A DNA stretch of 51,297 bases, taken from contig CAMBZR010000017.1 in NCBI GenBank assembly GCA_945872285.1, positions 1 through 51,297 of the forward strand, written 5' to 3'. Of this stretch, positions 17,097 through 25,931 are shown piece after piece. A program made the position numbers and the translations under genes. The notes beneath the pieces were generated by a model. It searched no databases. It was not told where the DNA came from and worked only from the letters and a program-made list of their open reading frames with translations. Source of the stretch: Bordetella parapertussis (lineage in GTDB: Bacteria; Pseudomonadota; Gammaproteobacteria; Burkholderiales; Burkholderiaceae_B). Position 1 is the stretch's first letter; each line of letters starts with the position of its first letter.

Positions 17097-18041
17097 TCAG
17101 TGCTTAGCTGCGGCTTGAGGTTTCGGGGCAAGGCCTAAAAATTTTCTGATGATTCCGACCAAACCATCTGGCATCAGCAAGACAGCAATGACGATTGCCG
17201 CGCCGTAGAAAATATGTTCGAACGGACCAAAACCCATCGCCACTTGAGCCAGTAACGTCAAGACAGAGGCGCCTAAAATAGGGCCCGCAATATGTGATTC
17301 TCCGCCAACTTTGATATAGGCCAGTGTGTATACCGCTAATAAAAAGCTGAAGTCATCAGGGCTAATGACGTTATTGGCATGCGCGAGCAGGGCGCCAGCG
17401 ATACCCGCGACAAACGATGAGATCGCCAAACACATGACTTTTGTTAAATGAACATTGATCCCGACCGTCTGAACGATTGCATCATTATTACGAATGGCAA
17501 CTAAGACTTTGCCAAAGTCGCTTTGCTCGATCTTATAAAGCACAATTAAACTTAAAAGCACAACGCCAACGACAAACGTTGGGTAATAGTCAGTTAATAA
17601 AACGGGCGGGAACACTCCGAGCATGCCCGAGTTGCTGCCTATATAGTCAATCTGCGTGTAGACCATTCTTAGCACTTCGGTGAAGGCAAAACTAATCAAC
17701 ATAAAATAAGGTCCCTTAGTGCGTAGCGTGATGTAGCCCACAATCAGACTAAGTAACGTTGCCGCCAGCGCTGCGCTGACTAAGGCTATAACAAACGGCA
17801 AACCGAGTTTTGTGGTGCAAACGCCGGCGACATAGGCGCCAACGCCCACGAACCCAGCGATCGCAAAATTTAATTCACCAATCAATTGAACGAAGCGAAA
17901 GCTCGCCGCAAGCAAGATATTGATGGCAACCCAAATGACTAAGCTCGCAGCAAAGCCGGTGCCCGCAAACAGACTGCCACCAAGAGCGAGCAGGCTGAGG
18001 AGGGCGACATAAAGGATGATTGAACCGCGCGCGTTACCCAT
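17097..18041 (-). CDS. livM: LIV-type ABC transporter permease, LivM
   Basis: A 314-residue inner-membrane permease with about eight to ten membrane segments and the LivM features LNFAIAGFVGVGAYVAG, TLRTKGPYFMLISFAF and VGGESHIAGPILGA. It forms the channel with LivH. I use the ATG at 18041 (MGNARGSI); the frame extends 31 codons upstream, but that part is out-of-family sequence inside livH. The chosen start overlaps the livH stop by eight bases, suggesting coupled translation. livG follows after 15 bases. Confidence 0.94.
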   Translation of the reverse strand: MGNARGSIILYVALLSLLALGGSLFAGTGFAASLVIWVAINILLAASFRFVQLIGELNFAIAGFVGVGAYVAGVCTTKLGLPFVIALVSAALAATLLSLIVGYITLRTKGPYFMLISFAFTEVLRMVYTQIDYIGSNSGMLGVFPPVLLTDYYPTFVVGVVLLSLIVLYKIEQSDFGKVLVAIRNNDAIVQTVGINVHLTKVMCLAISSFVAGIAGALLAHANNVISPDDFSFLLAVYTLAYIKVGGESHIAGPILGASVLTLLAQVAMGFGPFEHIFYGAAIVIAVLLMPDGLVGIIRKFLGLAPKPQAAAKH

Positions 18042-18909
18042 TACCCATGATCCCTTTCGGACGCACCAGCAACACCAGCATGGTGATAACAAACATTGCC
18101 AGCGTCGCAAGCGAGGGGTCAAAATAATAGCCACCTACACTTTCGATCACAGCGATTAAGATGCTGCCAATGATCGAACCTGGGATGCTACCCAAGCCGC
18201 CGATCACAATGGCGATAAAGCCTTTTATGAGAAAGTCGCTCCCAACATTCGCGCTAATAACGGTGACTGGCGCCAGAAGTGCACCCGCAATGGCGGCTAA
18301 AAAGGTTGCGATCAAAAATCCATAAAGAGCAGTTTTTCGGTAAGGGATACCTTGAAGCATCGCAGCCTCATGGTCCTCTGCAACCGCGCGCAAAGATTTG
18401 CCAAGTTTCGTTGCTGCAATGAGCCAACACATCGTGACCGCGACCAGTAAAGCTATCAGGGTGAGGACCAGTCTTTGGGTAGTGATGGCGCCTCCAAGAA
18501 TGCGCAGATTACCCTCGATCAGATCAGGTAATTTAATGGGTACGCCACCAAAGAACTCTAAAAACAAACCTTGTATCAAGAGCGAGAGCCCGACTGATAA
18601 GACAAACGAACCCACCATGTCTCGTTGAAATTTTTTGAAAGCGAAGTGATAAAGAAACCAGCCGCAAGCCATCGTGGCTAAAATAGAAACAGCGCCAGCG
18701 GCACCGTAAGCCACCGCAAGCGGTACGGAAGGATTGTTCAACCAGGGGACGAGGACGGCGATTAATAAAAGTACTAAACCAAAAAATTCGCCGTGTGCGA
18801 AGTTTACGACCTTCATGACACCAAAAATTAATGTCAGGCCAAGTGAAAACAGAATATAGGCGGCACTAATCTGCAGGCTATTTAAAAAGAGTTGCCCAAA
18901 AATCTCCAA
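18034..18909 (-). CDS. livH: LIV-type ABC transporter permease, LivH
   Basis: A 291-residue inner-membrane permease with the LivH hallmarks: an N-terminal NSLQISAAYILFSLGLTLIF helix, VVNFAHGEFFGL, the cytosolic EDHEAAMLQGIPYRK loop that contacts the ATPases, and VIGGLGSIPGSIIGS. It heads the permease part of the operon and overlaps livM by eight bases. An intrinsic terminator lies between it and livK upstream, so its transcription probably depends on readthrough from the livK promoter. Confidence 0.95.
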   Translation of the reverse strand: MEIFGQLFLNSLQISAAYILFSLGLTLIFGVMKVVNFAHGEFFGLVLLLIAVLVPWLNNPSVPLAVAYGAAGAVSILATMACGWFLYHFAFKKFQRDMVGSFVLSVGLSLLIQGLFLEFFGGVPIKLPDLIEGNLRILGGAITTQRLVLTLIALLVAVTMCWLIAATKLGKSLRAVAEDHEAAMLQGIPYRKTALYGFLIATFLAAIAGALLAPVTVISANVGSDFLIKGFIAIVIGGLGSIPGSIIGSILIAVIESVGGYYFDPSLATLAMFVITMLVLLVRPKGIMGNG

Positions 18910-18941
18910 CGTCTTGCACCCTCAACCGGTTAGTAGTCAGC

Positions 18942-18977
18942 AAAAAAATCAGAGACCGAACGCGAGGTTGGTCTCTG
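18942..18977 (-). terminator. Rho-independent terminator between livK and livH
   Basis: On the minus strand, CAGAGACC (complement of 18970-18977) pairs perfectly with GGTCTCTG (complement of 18950-18957). The inner bases GTT/AAC can extend the stem, and a run of seven T follows (complement of 18942-18948). It lies just after the livK stop at 18991 and before the livH start at 18909, which fits partial termination that keeps the receptor more abundant than the permease. Confidence 0.8.
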
Positions 18978-18990
18978 TCGGCCAAACGGC

Positions 18991-20190
18991 TTATTTTGCG
19001 GCGGCTAAACGAGCCTTGAGCTCTTCGGGAATAATGCGTGTCAATTCAACCATCTTGCCATCTTGAACTTGCGTAATCATGACCGGCACTTGCATTTGTT
19101 GTGGGCTGTCATAGATAGCTTTGCTACCAAAGACTGTTTTGCCGTACGAGGTTTCAAAGACCATGGTGGGCAATATAGCGGCAATTTTTTTAGGATCTAT
19201 GCTATTTGACGCCTCCATTGCAGCCTTAAGCGCATAGACTGAGTCATAGCTTGAGACCTGCAGTGGGTTCAGTGGCTCTTTAAATTGCGCCAACATTCCT
19301 TGGTTCAAAATCTGTTGCACGGGCGTTGCGAGCGAGCTTGAATAGTCGCCGGCATACCCCATGTAGGTGCCGTTGGCTGCTGCACCACCAATTTGAGCAA
19401 GTTGAGTGGCACTCGTGCCAACCGGCAGCACTTTGACACCTTTCCAGCCTAGCACGCCAAGCTCTTTGAGTACGATTCCTGCATCGGCAGGAGGAGCCAC
19501 GCCCAGGTCAATGATGTCAGGCTTTTGCTCAGTGAGTTTGGCCGCCACCGGTTGAAACTGCGTGGTGCCACGCTCGTACCAATTAGAAGACAAAACCTTC
19601 ACGCCGAGTGCTGCCCACGCTTTTTGTGCGACCAGTTCAACCTCTTTGCCTGATGCATCGTTCGCGTTCAAGATCGCGACTGTTTTTGCCTTGGGATTTT
19701 GCGCCAAGACATACTTGTAAAGTGGATCAAGAATCTCAAACGGTGTATTGGATTGAGTAAAAGTTAATGGAAACTGTGGGCCTTTGACACTTTTACCCCA
19801 GGCCGAAATAAAAATCATCACGCCGCTTCGCTCAGAGAGCGACTGCAGCGCTGAAATGGGGGCAGTGCCGATACCGCCAACGATAAATTTAACCTTGTCG
19901 CGATTAATTAGGTTTTGTGCGACTTTAGTGCCTTCGGCCGCAGTGTATTTGTTGTCGTAAGCCACGACTGCAAAATTATATTTTTTTCCTCCAACCGTCA
20001 CGCCGCCTTCAAGATTAATTTTCTCTGCAGCTTGTTTGGCGGTCCATTCCATCCCCAGGCCCCATACCGCAGCAGCGCCCGACATCGGAGCCGAGATGCC
20101 AAGTTTGATTATTTCTTGCGCGTGCACGCTGTTAAAGGAGGCGAGGGATGCCAAGGCAAGCGTTGCGTAAAGCTTTTTAAGATTTGTCAT
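18991..20190 (-). CDS. livK: LIV-type ABC transporter substrate-binding protein, LivK-like
   Basis: A 399-residue periplasmic binding protein. The leader MTNLKKLYATLALASLASF ends before HAQEIIKLG. The Leu/Ile/Val-receptor pattern IKLGISAPMSGAAAVWG and the segment VKFIVGGIGTAPISALQSLSE are clear, and VSSYDSVYALKAAMEASN lies in the C-terminal lobe. GGAGA precedes the ATG at a good distance. It is the first gene of the livKHMGF run. The ligand cannot be told from sequence; co-located acyl-CoA synthetase and SDR genes argue for a carboxylic acid rather than leucine (inference). Confidence 0.94.
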   Translation of the reverse strand: MTNLKKLYATLALASLASFNSVHAQEIIKLGISAPMSGAAAVWGLGMEWTAKQAAEKINLEGGVTVGGKKYNFAVVAYDNKYTAAEGTKVAQNLINRDKVKFIVGGIGTAPISALQSLSERSGVMIFISAWGKSVKGPQFPLTFTQSNTPFEILDPLYKYVLAQNPKAKTVAILNANDASGKEVELVAQKAWAALGVKVLSSNWYERGTTQFQPVAAKLTEQKPDIIDLGVAPPADAGIVLKELGVLGWKGVKVLPVGTSATQLAQIGGAAANGTYMGYAGDYSSSLATPVQQILNQGMLAQFKEPLNPLQVSSYDSVYALKAAMEASNSIDPKKIAAILPTMVFETSYGKTVFGSKAIYDSPQQMQVPVMITQVQDGKMVELTRIIPEELKARLAAAK

Positions 20191-20289
20191 GAAGGTCTCC
20201 GATATATTTTAATTTTCGAGTGCTCGACGTCTAGTTCACGAACCTCGGTTTAATTGAATTTACCACGACTCTGGTGGCTTTAAAAGTAA

Positions 20290-20331
20290 AAAATCTTGCG
20301 GTGTCATCGAGCGACACGGCAAGATTTTTTT
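20290..20331 (-). terminator. Rho-independent terminator after the DUF1330 gene
   Basis: A 16-base stem with one mismatch: 20290-20305 (AAAATCTTGCGGTGTC) pairs with 20313-20328 around a seven-base loop. T-rich tracts lie on both flanks, so it may act in both directions. On the minus strand it follows the DUF1330 stop at 20358 and precedes the livK promoter region, insulating livK. Confidence 0.8.
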
Positions 20332-20357
20332 GAAGACTGCCTGCGGTAAGTGGCGAC

Positions 20358-20651
20358 TTAGACGCCTTCTACAATTCGAATGTCGCGTTCGGCGGCATTG
20401 GTGCCTAAGGCTCGGATTGCCTCTTGGTACCCAGGGCTGTTGTAAGCGGCTTGTGCGGCGGCAACGCTTTCAAACTCGATCAGCACGGTACGTTGCTTGA
20501 GACCTTGCTCTTTGGTGACGGCGGCTTCGCCTCGTGCAAGAAACTTGCCGCCGGCGGCTGTTAAGGCGGGGCCGGCAAGCTTGGCGTAGGCCGCCAGGGC
20601 TTCGGGGTTAGAGATTGAGCGATAGGCGCTGATCCAGTAGGCTTTTGCCAT
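20358..20651 (-). CDS. DUF1330 family small protein
   Basis: A 97-residue cytosolic protein of the dimeric alpha/beta-barrel DUF1330 family. AKAYWISAYRSISNPEALAAY at the start, GGKFLARGE, and TVLIEFESVAAAQAAYNSPGYQEA are all characteristic. The biochemical role of DUF1330 is not established. I take the ATG at 20651; the open frame extends to 20831, but the extra residues overlap the start of the divergent MFS gene and lack family similarity. It is monocistronic, followed by a strong terminator. Confidence 0.9.
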   Translation of the reverse strand: MAKAYWISAYRSISNPEALAAYAKLAGPALTAAGGKFLARGEAAVTKEQGLKQRTVLIEFESVAAAQAAYNSPGYQEAIRALGTNAAERDIRIVEGV

Positions 20652-20804
20652 GATGACTTCCTTAAGGTGTGGTGGGTGTGACAGCATATTACCAAGTGCG
20701 TCGCAGTTCGCGGCAGCTTGATTCTGAGCGCTGCCGTTCAAGTCGCCTGCCTGAGTTGTTGCGCCGCCGCATAAATGTTTATCTGTAAAGGGTATTATTT
20801 TTAG

Positions 20805-22061
20805 ATGCCCTCGACTCTCACTGATGTTCATAGCTCTTTGCGCGCACCCTTTAAGGTGCGAAGTTTTTGCTTTCAGTGGCCCGCAGATTTAGCAGCCTCG
20901 TTCGCCTTTGAAATGGAAGTCCTCGTACTCGGCTGGTATGTTTTAGTCGAGTCGGGTTCGGTCATGATGTTGGTGTTGTACGGCGCCCTGCAATTTGCCG
21001 GTTCGGTGTTGTCGCCTTTGTTTGGCGTAGCAGGCGATCGCTTGGGGTACCGATGTTTGTTTTTGGTGACGCGGGCGATGTATACCGCTCTGGCGACTGC
21101 GGTGCTGATTCTGGCGTTTTATTCGTTGTTGACGCCTGTCGCGGTCATTGTCGTCGCGGCGCTGGTTGGCGCGATCCGACCGTCGGACAACATGATGCGC
21201 TATGCGCTGGTAGGCCAAACGGTGCCTGTCAGTCAACTGACAGGCGCCTTAGGAATCTCTAGGATGACGGCGGATTCGGCACGCATTGCCGGGGCCTTGA
21301 CGGGGGTAGGCGCCGTTGCGGCATTCGGGATGGCTGCAGCCTATTGTGTGATCGCGGGGTTGTACCTCATGAGTTTTCTGTTCTCCTTGGGCGTTGCGGG
21401 TAAAGAAACTAAGACTGAGCCCAAGCCCTTGCGTTCTGCCTTCACTGAGTTATTGGCGGGGTTTGAGTATGTGTGGACCCGACCTGACTTACTCGGAGCG
21501 CTGAGCCTCGCGTTTTTGGTTAATTTTTTCGCGTTTCCGTTCACGCTGGGCTTATTGCCCTATATCGCCAAAAATATTTTTGAAGTCGGGCAGGCTGGGT
21601 TGGGTGCGCTCAGTGCGAGTTTCGCCCTCGGTGCCTTGCTCGGGTCTTTGGTGTTGGGCTTAAATTGTTTTTCTTTAGGTACCGCGCGGGCCATGCTAGT
21701 GACGGCTGGTTTGTGGTTCGTCTGCCTCTTGGTTTTCGGTTTTTCAACTGAACTTAAAACTGGGATGTTCTTGTTGGTGTGTACCGGGTTCGTGCAAAGC
21801 CTGAGCATGACGCCTCTGGCGTCTGTGATGTTGCGCGGCACCGAGCCCGCCTTCAGGGGGCGCGTCATGGGAATGCGTATGTTGGCGATCTGGGGCTTAC
21901 CGGCCGGTTTGTTGCTGTCGGGTCCTCTGCTTGCCTGGTTGGGCTATCAAGCCGTCATTTTGCTCTACACCGGACTGGGTTTACTGTTGACGGTTTGCAT
22001 TGCACGGCGCTGGCACCACATCTTATGGAGTCAGGCGTCACCCTCAAACCGCCATAGCTAG
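20805..22061 (+). CDS. MFS transporter (EntS/DHA3-like)
   Basis: A 418-residue twelve-helix major facilitator. It has the pattern SPLFGVAGDRLGYR in the loop between helices 2 and 3, and a long middle loop (TKTEPKPLRSAFTELLAGFEYVW), typical of the EntS-like efflux group. The second half contains LRGTEPAFRGRVMGM. It probably exports a small molecule; substrate unknown. It is divergent from the DUF1330 gene with about 150 bases between starts. The stop lies 110 bases before the next MFS gene, which is on the same strand but of a different subfamily. Confidence 0.88.
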   Translation: MPSTLTDVHSSLRAPFKVRSFCFQWPADLAASFAFEMEVLVLGWYVLVESGSVMMLVLYGALQFAGSVLSPLFGVAGDRLGYRCLFLVTRAMYTALATAVLILAFYSLLTPVAVIVVAALVGAIRPSDNMMRYALVGQTVPVSQLTGALGISRMTADSARIAGALTGVGAVAAFGMAAAYCVIAGLYLMSFLFSLGVAGKETKTEPKPLRSAFTELLAGFEYVWTRPDLLGALSLAFLVNFFAFPFTLGLLPYIAKNIFEVGQAGLGALSASFALGALLGSLVLGLNCFSLGTARAMLVTAGLWFVCLLVFGFSTELKTGMFLLVCTGFVQSLSMTPLASVMLRGTEPAFRGRVMGMRMLAIWGLPAGLLLSGPLLAWLGYQAVILLYTGLGLLLTVCIARRWHHILWSQASPSNRHS

Positions 22062-22171
22062 CACAAGCTTTTAGCCAGAACCTGCTCGCTCGAGCGCTGT
22101 TGCTTTCTGCAAGAAGGTACGCTTTATGTTAGGGTTGTCCCTGAGACAAAACAGATGCGCCCCAGAGCCCC

Positions 22172-23413
22172 ATGAAGATTTTTTACGGTTGGAAAATGGT
22201 TTTTGCAGCGGGTTCGCTGCAATTTTTGCAGTCGATGATGCTGCATCAGGCCTTTGGCGCGTATTTGGCCGTACTGATCCAAGAGAAAGGCTGGAGCAAA
22301 ACCTCGGTGTCTGCCGCTTCAGCCATGATGTCAGTGGAATCCGCCATTATCGGTCCGGTACTCGGTTGGTTTCTTGATCGCTTCGGTTCGCGCGGGGTCA
22401 TTCGGATTGGCGTGATCATGTTTGGTATCGGTTTCATGCTGCTTAGCCAAATTGAAACCCTCACGCAATTTTATGCTGCGGTCATTGTGATTGCGATCGG
22501 CTCGTCGATGGCGGGTTATTTTCCGCTCAACGTGGGCATCATTCAATGGTTTGAAAAAAAACGGGCACGCGCGCTATCAAGTGTGGGACTTGGCCTAGCA
22601 TTAGGCGGGATGTTCGTGCCTTTTGTCGCTCTAAGTATCCAGAGTTATGGTTGGCGCGCGACAGCGTTTGTCTGTGGTGTCGCCGTGATCGTATTGGGCT
22701 ACCCGCTAGCCAGTATTTTTCGTAGACGCCCCGAGGATTTTGGCCTGACTGTTGATGGCCTGGGCGCCGCTCGTGGCGCTGTCGATGTGAGCGCCCCTCC
22801 CGAGGCGACCAACGAGCCAGAATTTACCGCTCGACAAGCGTTACGTACCAAGTCGTTTTGGTTGCTGTCTGCCGGACATGGCGTGGCGTTGATCGCGGTC
22901 ACTGCCGTTAATACGCATGCCATTAATCACATGCGTATTTCGTTGGGCTACACAATTTCACAGGCGGCCGTCTACATCACCTTAATGACGGCGTTTCAGG
23001 TTGTTGGCGTGTTGATCGGTGGTTGGTTAGGTGACAAGCTGCGCAAGAACCGGATGTCAGCGGTCTGTATGCTCATGCATATGGCCGGCCTGCTATTGCT
23101 CACCTATGCCTTGGGGCCGGTGATGCTGATCGGCTTTGCGGTGCTGCACGGCTTGGCCTGGGGAGTACGCGGGCCCTTCATGCAGGCAATCCGCGCAGAC
23201 TATTTTGGCCGTAAATCAATCGGTATGATTCTTGGTTTGTCGGCGCTTCTGACGGCGGTGGGGCAAGTGTTGGGGCCCCTGCTCGCAGGCATCATGGGTG
23301 ACGCTACAGGCAACTATATTCTTGGCTTTACCGTTTTGGCGTTAATCGCTGGGGCGGGATCGGCCTTGTTCTGGTTTGCGAAACCGCCACCATTACCCGT
23401 AAAGGTTTCCTAA
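22172..23413 (+). CDS. MFS transporter (oxalate/formate antiporter or monocarboxylate type)
   Basis: A 413-residue MFS protein beginning FYGWKMVFAAGSLQF, the opening common to OFA/monocarboxylate porters in Burkholderiales. GPVLGWFLDRFGSR lies in the 2-3 loop, KKRARALSSVGLGLALGG in helix 5, and GGWLGDKLRKNRM in the second half. It probably imports or exchanges a carboxylate. A Bug receptor gene starts 72 bases downstream and an aminotransferase gene follows, suggesting a small uptake/catabolic unit. Substrate unknown. Confidence 0.9.
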   Translation: MKIFYGWKMVFAAGSLQFLQSMMLHQAFGAYLAVLIQEKGWSKTSVSAASAMMSVESAIIGPVLGWFLDRFGSRGVIRIGVIMFGIGFMLLSQIETLTQFYAAVIVIAIGSSMAGYFPLNVGIIQWFEKKRARALSSVGLGLALGGMFVPFVALSIQSYGWRATAFVCGVAVIVLGYPLASIFRRRPEDFGLTVDGLGAARGAVDVSAPPEATNEPEFTARQALRTKSFWLLSAGHGVALIAVTAVNTHAINHMRISLGYTISQAAVYITLMTAFQVVGVLIGGWLGDKLRKNRMSAVCMLMHMAGLLLLTYALGPVMLIGFAVLHGLAWGVRGPFMQAIRADYFGRKSIGMILGLSALLTAVGQVLGPLLAGIMGDATGNYILGFTVLALIAGAGSALFWFAKPPPLPVKVS

Positions 23414-23485
23414 ATCTTGCGTTCAGCGGTATGCTTGGTCTTAGATTTTTTGCTAACAATCATTCAAGACCAAGGTGGCGACAAA

Positions 23486-24493
23486 ATGAATCAAAATCTA
23501 AATAAGATATCGCGGCAAAAATGGGTCGCGCTCGGTTTAAAAGCGCTGGGTCTCACGTTGGCGAGTTTTGCCTTGACTGTGAACGCGCAGACCTGGCCCA
23601 CTAAGCCCATTCATCTGATCGTAGGCTTCGCGCCGGGCGGCGGCACCGATATCGTCGCGCGTGCATTAAGCGTGCCGATGACGGCGTCGCTCGGTCAATC
23701 CGTAGTGGTTGAAAATAAAGCGGGTGCCGCAGGGACGATTGGCGCAGACATGATTGCGAAGGCCGCGCCCGATGGCTATAACTTGTTGATGGGCCATTCA
23801 AACTCAAATGCAATTTCACCGTTTGTATTAAAAAATGTTCCGTACAATCCCGCGACCGATTTCACCCCAATTACGTACCTAGGGTATGTGCCCAACGTAT
23901 TGGTTGTGAACACTTCGGTGCCGGCAAACTCGGTCGCCGAGTTAGTCGCACTCGCTAAAGCCAAGCCGGGCATATTGACCTATGGCTCTTCTGGTATTGG
24001 CAGCACTCAGCATTTAGCGGGTGCGTTATTTTGTCAAATCGCGGGCATCTCGTTAAATCACATACCGTACAAAGGTAGTGGACAGGCGATTATTGATTTG
24101 CTGGCAGGGCAGATCACCATGAATTTTGATACCTTGCCGCCTGTACTTGAACAAATACGCTCTGGTAAATTACGGGCGTTGGCGATTTCAACGCCGCAGC
24201 GCTTGCCTCAGTTGCCCAATATTCCGACCTTTACCGAGGTCGGTATTAAGGGCTTTGAGGTGACCAACTGGTATTCAGTGATGGGCCCTAAAGGCATGGC
24301 GCCCGCACTGGTTGCGCAGATTGACCGAGCAGTTAAAGCCGCGATGGCCGATCCAAAAACTAAAAAGACGCTCGAAGAGCAAGGTTTGCAAACTGTCGGT
24401 GCTGCCACGCCAGCGGCGTTTGCCGCCTTTGTGCAAGACGAGCTCGTAAAATATAAACAACTTGTCCAAACACTGAACATCAAAGCCGACTAG
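23486..24493 (+). CDS. Bug family tripartite tricarboxylate transporter receptor (TctC-like)
   Basis: A 335-residue Bug receptor with a leader of about 35 residues ending [13 protein letters not shown]. Motifs: [70 protein letters not shown]. It ends in NIKAD. I take the ATG at 23486, preceded by AAGGTGG, over the frame start at 23417, which would put 23 unrelated residues before the leader. It lies between an MFS gene and a class III aminotransferase gene (five-base gap), likely one operon. Confidence 0.94.
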   Translation: MNQNLNKISRQKWVALGLKALGLTLASFALTVNAQTWPTKPIHLIVGFAPGGGTDIVARALSVPMTASLGQSVVVENKAGAAGTIGADMIAKAAPDGYNLLMGHSNSNAISPFVLKNVPYNPATDFTPITYLGYVPNVLVVNTSVPANSVAELVALAKAKPGILTYGSSGIGSTQHLAGALFCQIAGISLNHIPYKGSGQAIIDLLAGQITMNFDTLPPVLEQIRSGKLRALAISTPQRLPQLPNIPTFTEVGIKGFEVTNWYSVMGPKGMAPALVAQIDRAVKAAMADPKTKKTLEEQGLQTVGAATPAAFAAFVQDELVKYKQLVQTLNIKAD

Positions 24494-24498
24494 TCCTC

Positions 24499-25839
24499 GT
24501 GTCAAATATCTTTCATCGCTTGCCCCGACAAAAGCTTCCTGTCGTGGTTGAAGGGCGAGGCATTGAGTTGCTTGACAGCGAGGGCAAGCGTTACCTTGAT
24601 GCCTCGGGTGGCGCTGCAGTGTCCTGTTTGGGTCACAGTCACCCGCGAGTGGTGCACGCAATTCAACAGCAGCTTGAGCACATTGCTTATGCGCACACTT
24701 CGTTTTTTACCAACGAACCCGCTGAGCAACTTGCCGCAACACTTGCGCAGGCAGCCCCGGGCGACTTAAATCATGTGTTCTTTGTCTCGAGTGGCTCTGA
24801 GGCCGTCGAGGCGTCGTTAAAGCTAGCACGACAGTACTTTGTTGAGCGCGGCGAACTTGGGCGCAGACACTTTATTGCACGTCGTCAAAGTTATCACGGC
24901 AACACACTTGGGGCGCTAGCCATCGGGGGTAACGCCGGCAGGCGTGAGCCCTTTTTGCCTTTGTTGGTGCCCGCACATCACGTTTCTCCTTGCTACGCTT
25001 ATCGCGAGCAAGGAGACACCGAGAGCGATGCCCAATATGCAGCGCGTTTAGCCGCCGAGCTTGACGCTAAGATTATTGACTTAGGTCCGGAGACCGTGGC
25101 CGCCTTCGTGGCCGAGACAGTGGTTGGCGCGACAGCGGGAGCGCTGGCGCCAGTGGGCGATTACCTCAAGCGGATACGCGCAGTCTGTGATCGTCATGGC
25201 GTGTTGCTCATCCTGGACGAGGTGATGTCTGGGATGGGGCGCACGGGCCATCTGTTTGCCTGTGCTGAAGATCAGATTGCACCCGATATCATCGCGATTG
25301 CCAAGGGCTTGGGGGCAGGCTACCAACCGATCGGCGCGATGATCGCTTCGAAGCGAATTTATGAGACCATTTGTGCGGGCAGCGGATTTTTTCAACATGG
25401 TCACACTTATGTTGCGCACGTGGCAGCCTGTGCAGGCGCCTTGGCGGTGCAGCGCGTGATCCAAGAAGAAAACTTATTGAGCAATGTTCTGGCGCGCGGC
25501 GAGCAATTGCGCCAAGCGCTGCGCGAGCAATTTTCTTCTCACCCAAATGTGGGCGACATACGCGGCCGCGGTCTGTTTGTAGGTGTCGAGTTTGTAGAAG
25601 ACCGCGACAGCAAGGCGCCGTTTGATCCACTGCGCAAGGTGTACGCACAACTCAAAGCAAGTGGCATGCAGCAGGGGCTGCTGACCTATCCTTCGGGTGG
25701 CACGATCGATGGTGTCCGTGGCGATCACGTCTTATTGGCGCCACCCTTTATTTGCACGGCACAAGATATTGAAAGAATCGTCGAACGTTTTGGTCAGGCG
25801 GTACACGCTGTCTTACCGGACACGTTGAGGCGGCGCTAA
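24499..25839 (+). CDS. Class III PLP-dependent aminotransferase
   Basis: A 446-residue fold-type I aminotransferase. GHSHPRVVHAIQQQL is at the N-terminus, SSGSEAVEASLKLAR at 97-111, SYHGNT at 131-136, DEVMSGMGRTG from 240, and the PLP Lys at 269 in AIAKGLGAG. The family transfers amino groups from omega-amino acids, ornithine or diamines to a keto acid. The start is a GTG at 24499, five bases after the Bug gene stop. Neighbours suggest it acts on an imported amino compound or on its keto acid. Sequence alone does not separate omega-amino acid aminotransferase from related members. Confidence 0.93.
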   Translation: MSNIFHRLPRQKLPVVVEGRGIELLDSEGKRYLDASGGAAVSCLGHSHPRVVHAIQQQLEHIAYAHTSFFTNEPAEQLAATLAQAAPGDLNHVFFVSSGSEAVEASLKLARQYFVERGELGRRHFIARRQSYHGNTLGALAIGGNAGRREPFLPLLVPAHHVSPCYAYREQGDTESDAQYAARLAAELDAKIIDLGPETVAAFVAETVVGATAGALAPVGDYLKRIRAVCDRHGVLLILDEVMSGMGRTGHLFACAEDQIAPDIIAIAKGLGAGYQPIGAMIASKRIYETICAGSGFFQHGHTYVAHVAACAGALAVQRVIQEENLLSNVLARGEQLRQALREQFSSHPNVGDIRGRGLFVGVEFVEDRDSKAPFDPLRKVYAQLKASGMQQGLLTYPSGGTIDGVRGDHVLLAPPFICTAQDIERIVERFGQAVHAVLPDTLRRR

Positions 25840-25851
25840 CGATGTCGGGTA

Positions 25852-25875
25852 GCTGCGAGCGCATGGGCTCGCAGC
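25852..25875. terminator. Strong hairpin between convergent genes
   Basis: A nine-base perfect GC-rich stem, GCTGCGAGC (25852-25860) with GCTCGCAGC (25867-25875), and a six-base loop. It lies between the aminotransferase stop (25839) and the convergent Bug stop (25932). Only a short T run follows, so it may be a weak or factor-assisted terminator. Confidence 0.5.
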
Positions 25876-25931
25876 CAGTTTGCTGTCGCAGTCGCGGCAA
25901 ACAATGGCGTTGATGTCTGCGAGAGCTGTTG

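Noticed and set aside
18034..18134. Upstream extension of livM giving a 345-residue form
   Set aside because: The 31 extra residues are Cys/Trp-rich, lie within livH and have no place in the family; the ATG at 18041 gives a normal LivM.
24275..24661. Open frames of 80-130 codons opposite larger genes, such as this one
   Set aside because: They lie on the reverse strand of well-supported genes, show no family pattern and have Arg/His/Cys-rich composition typical of shadow frames.
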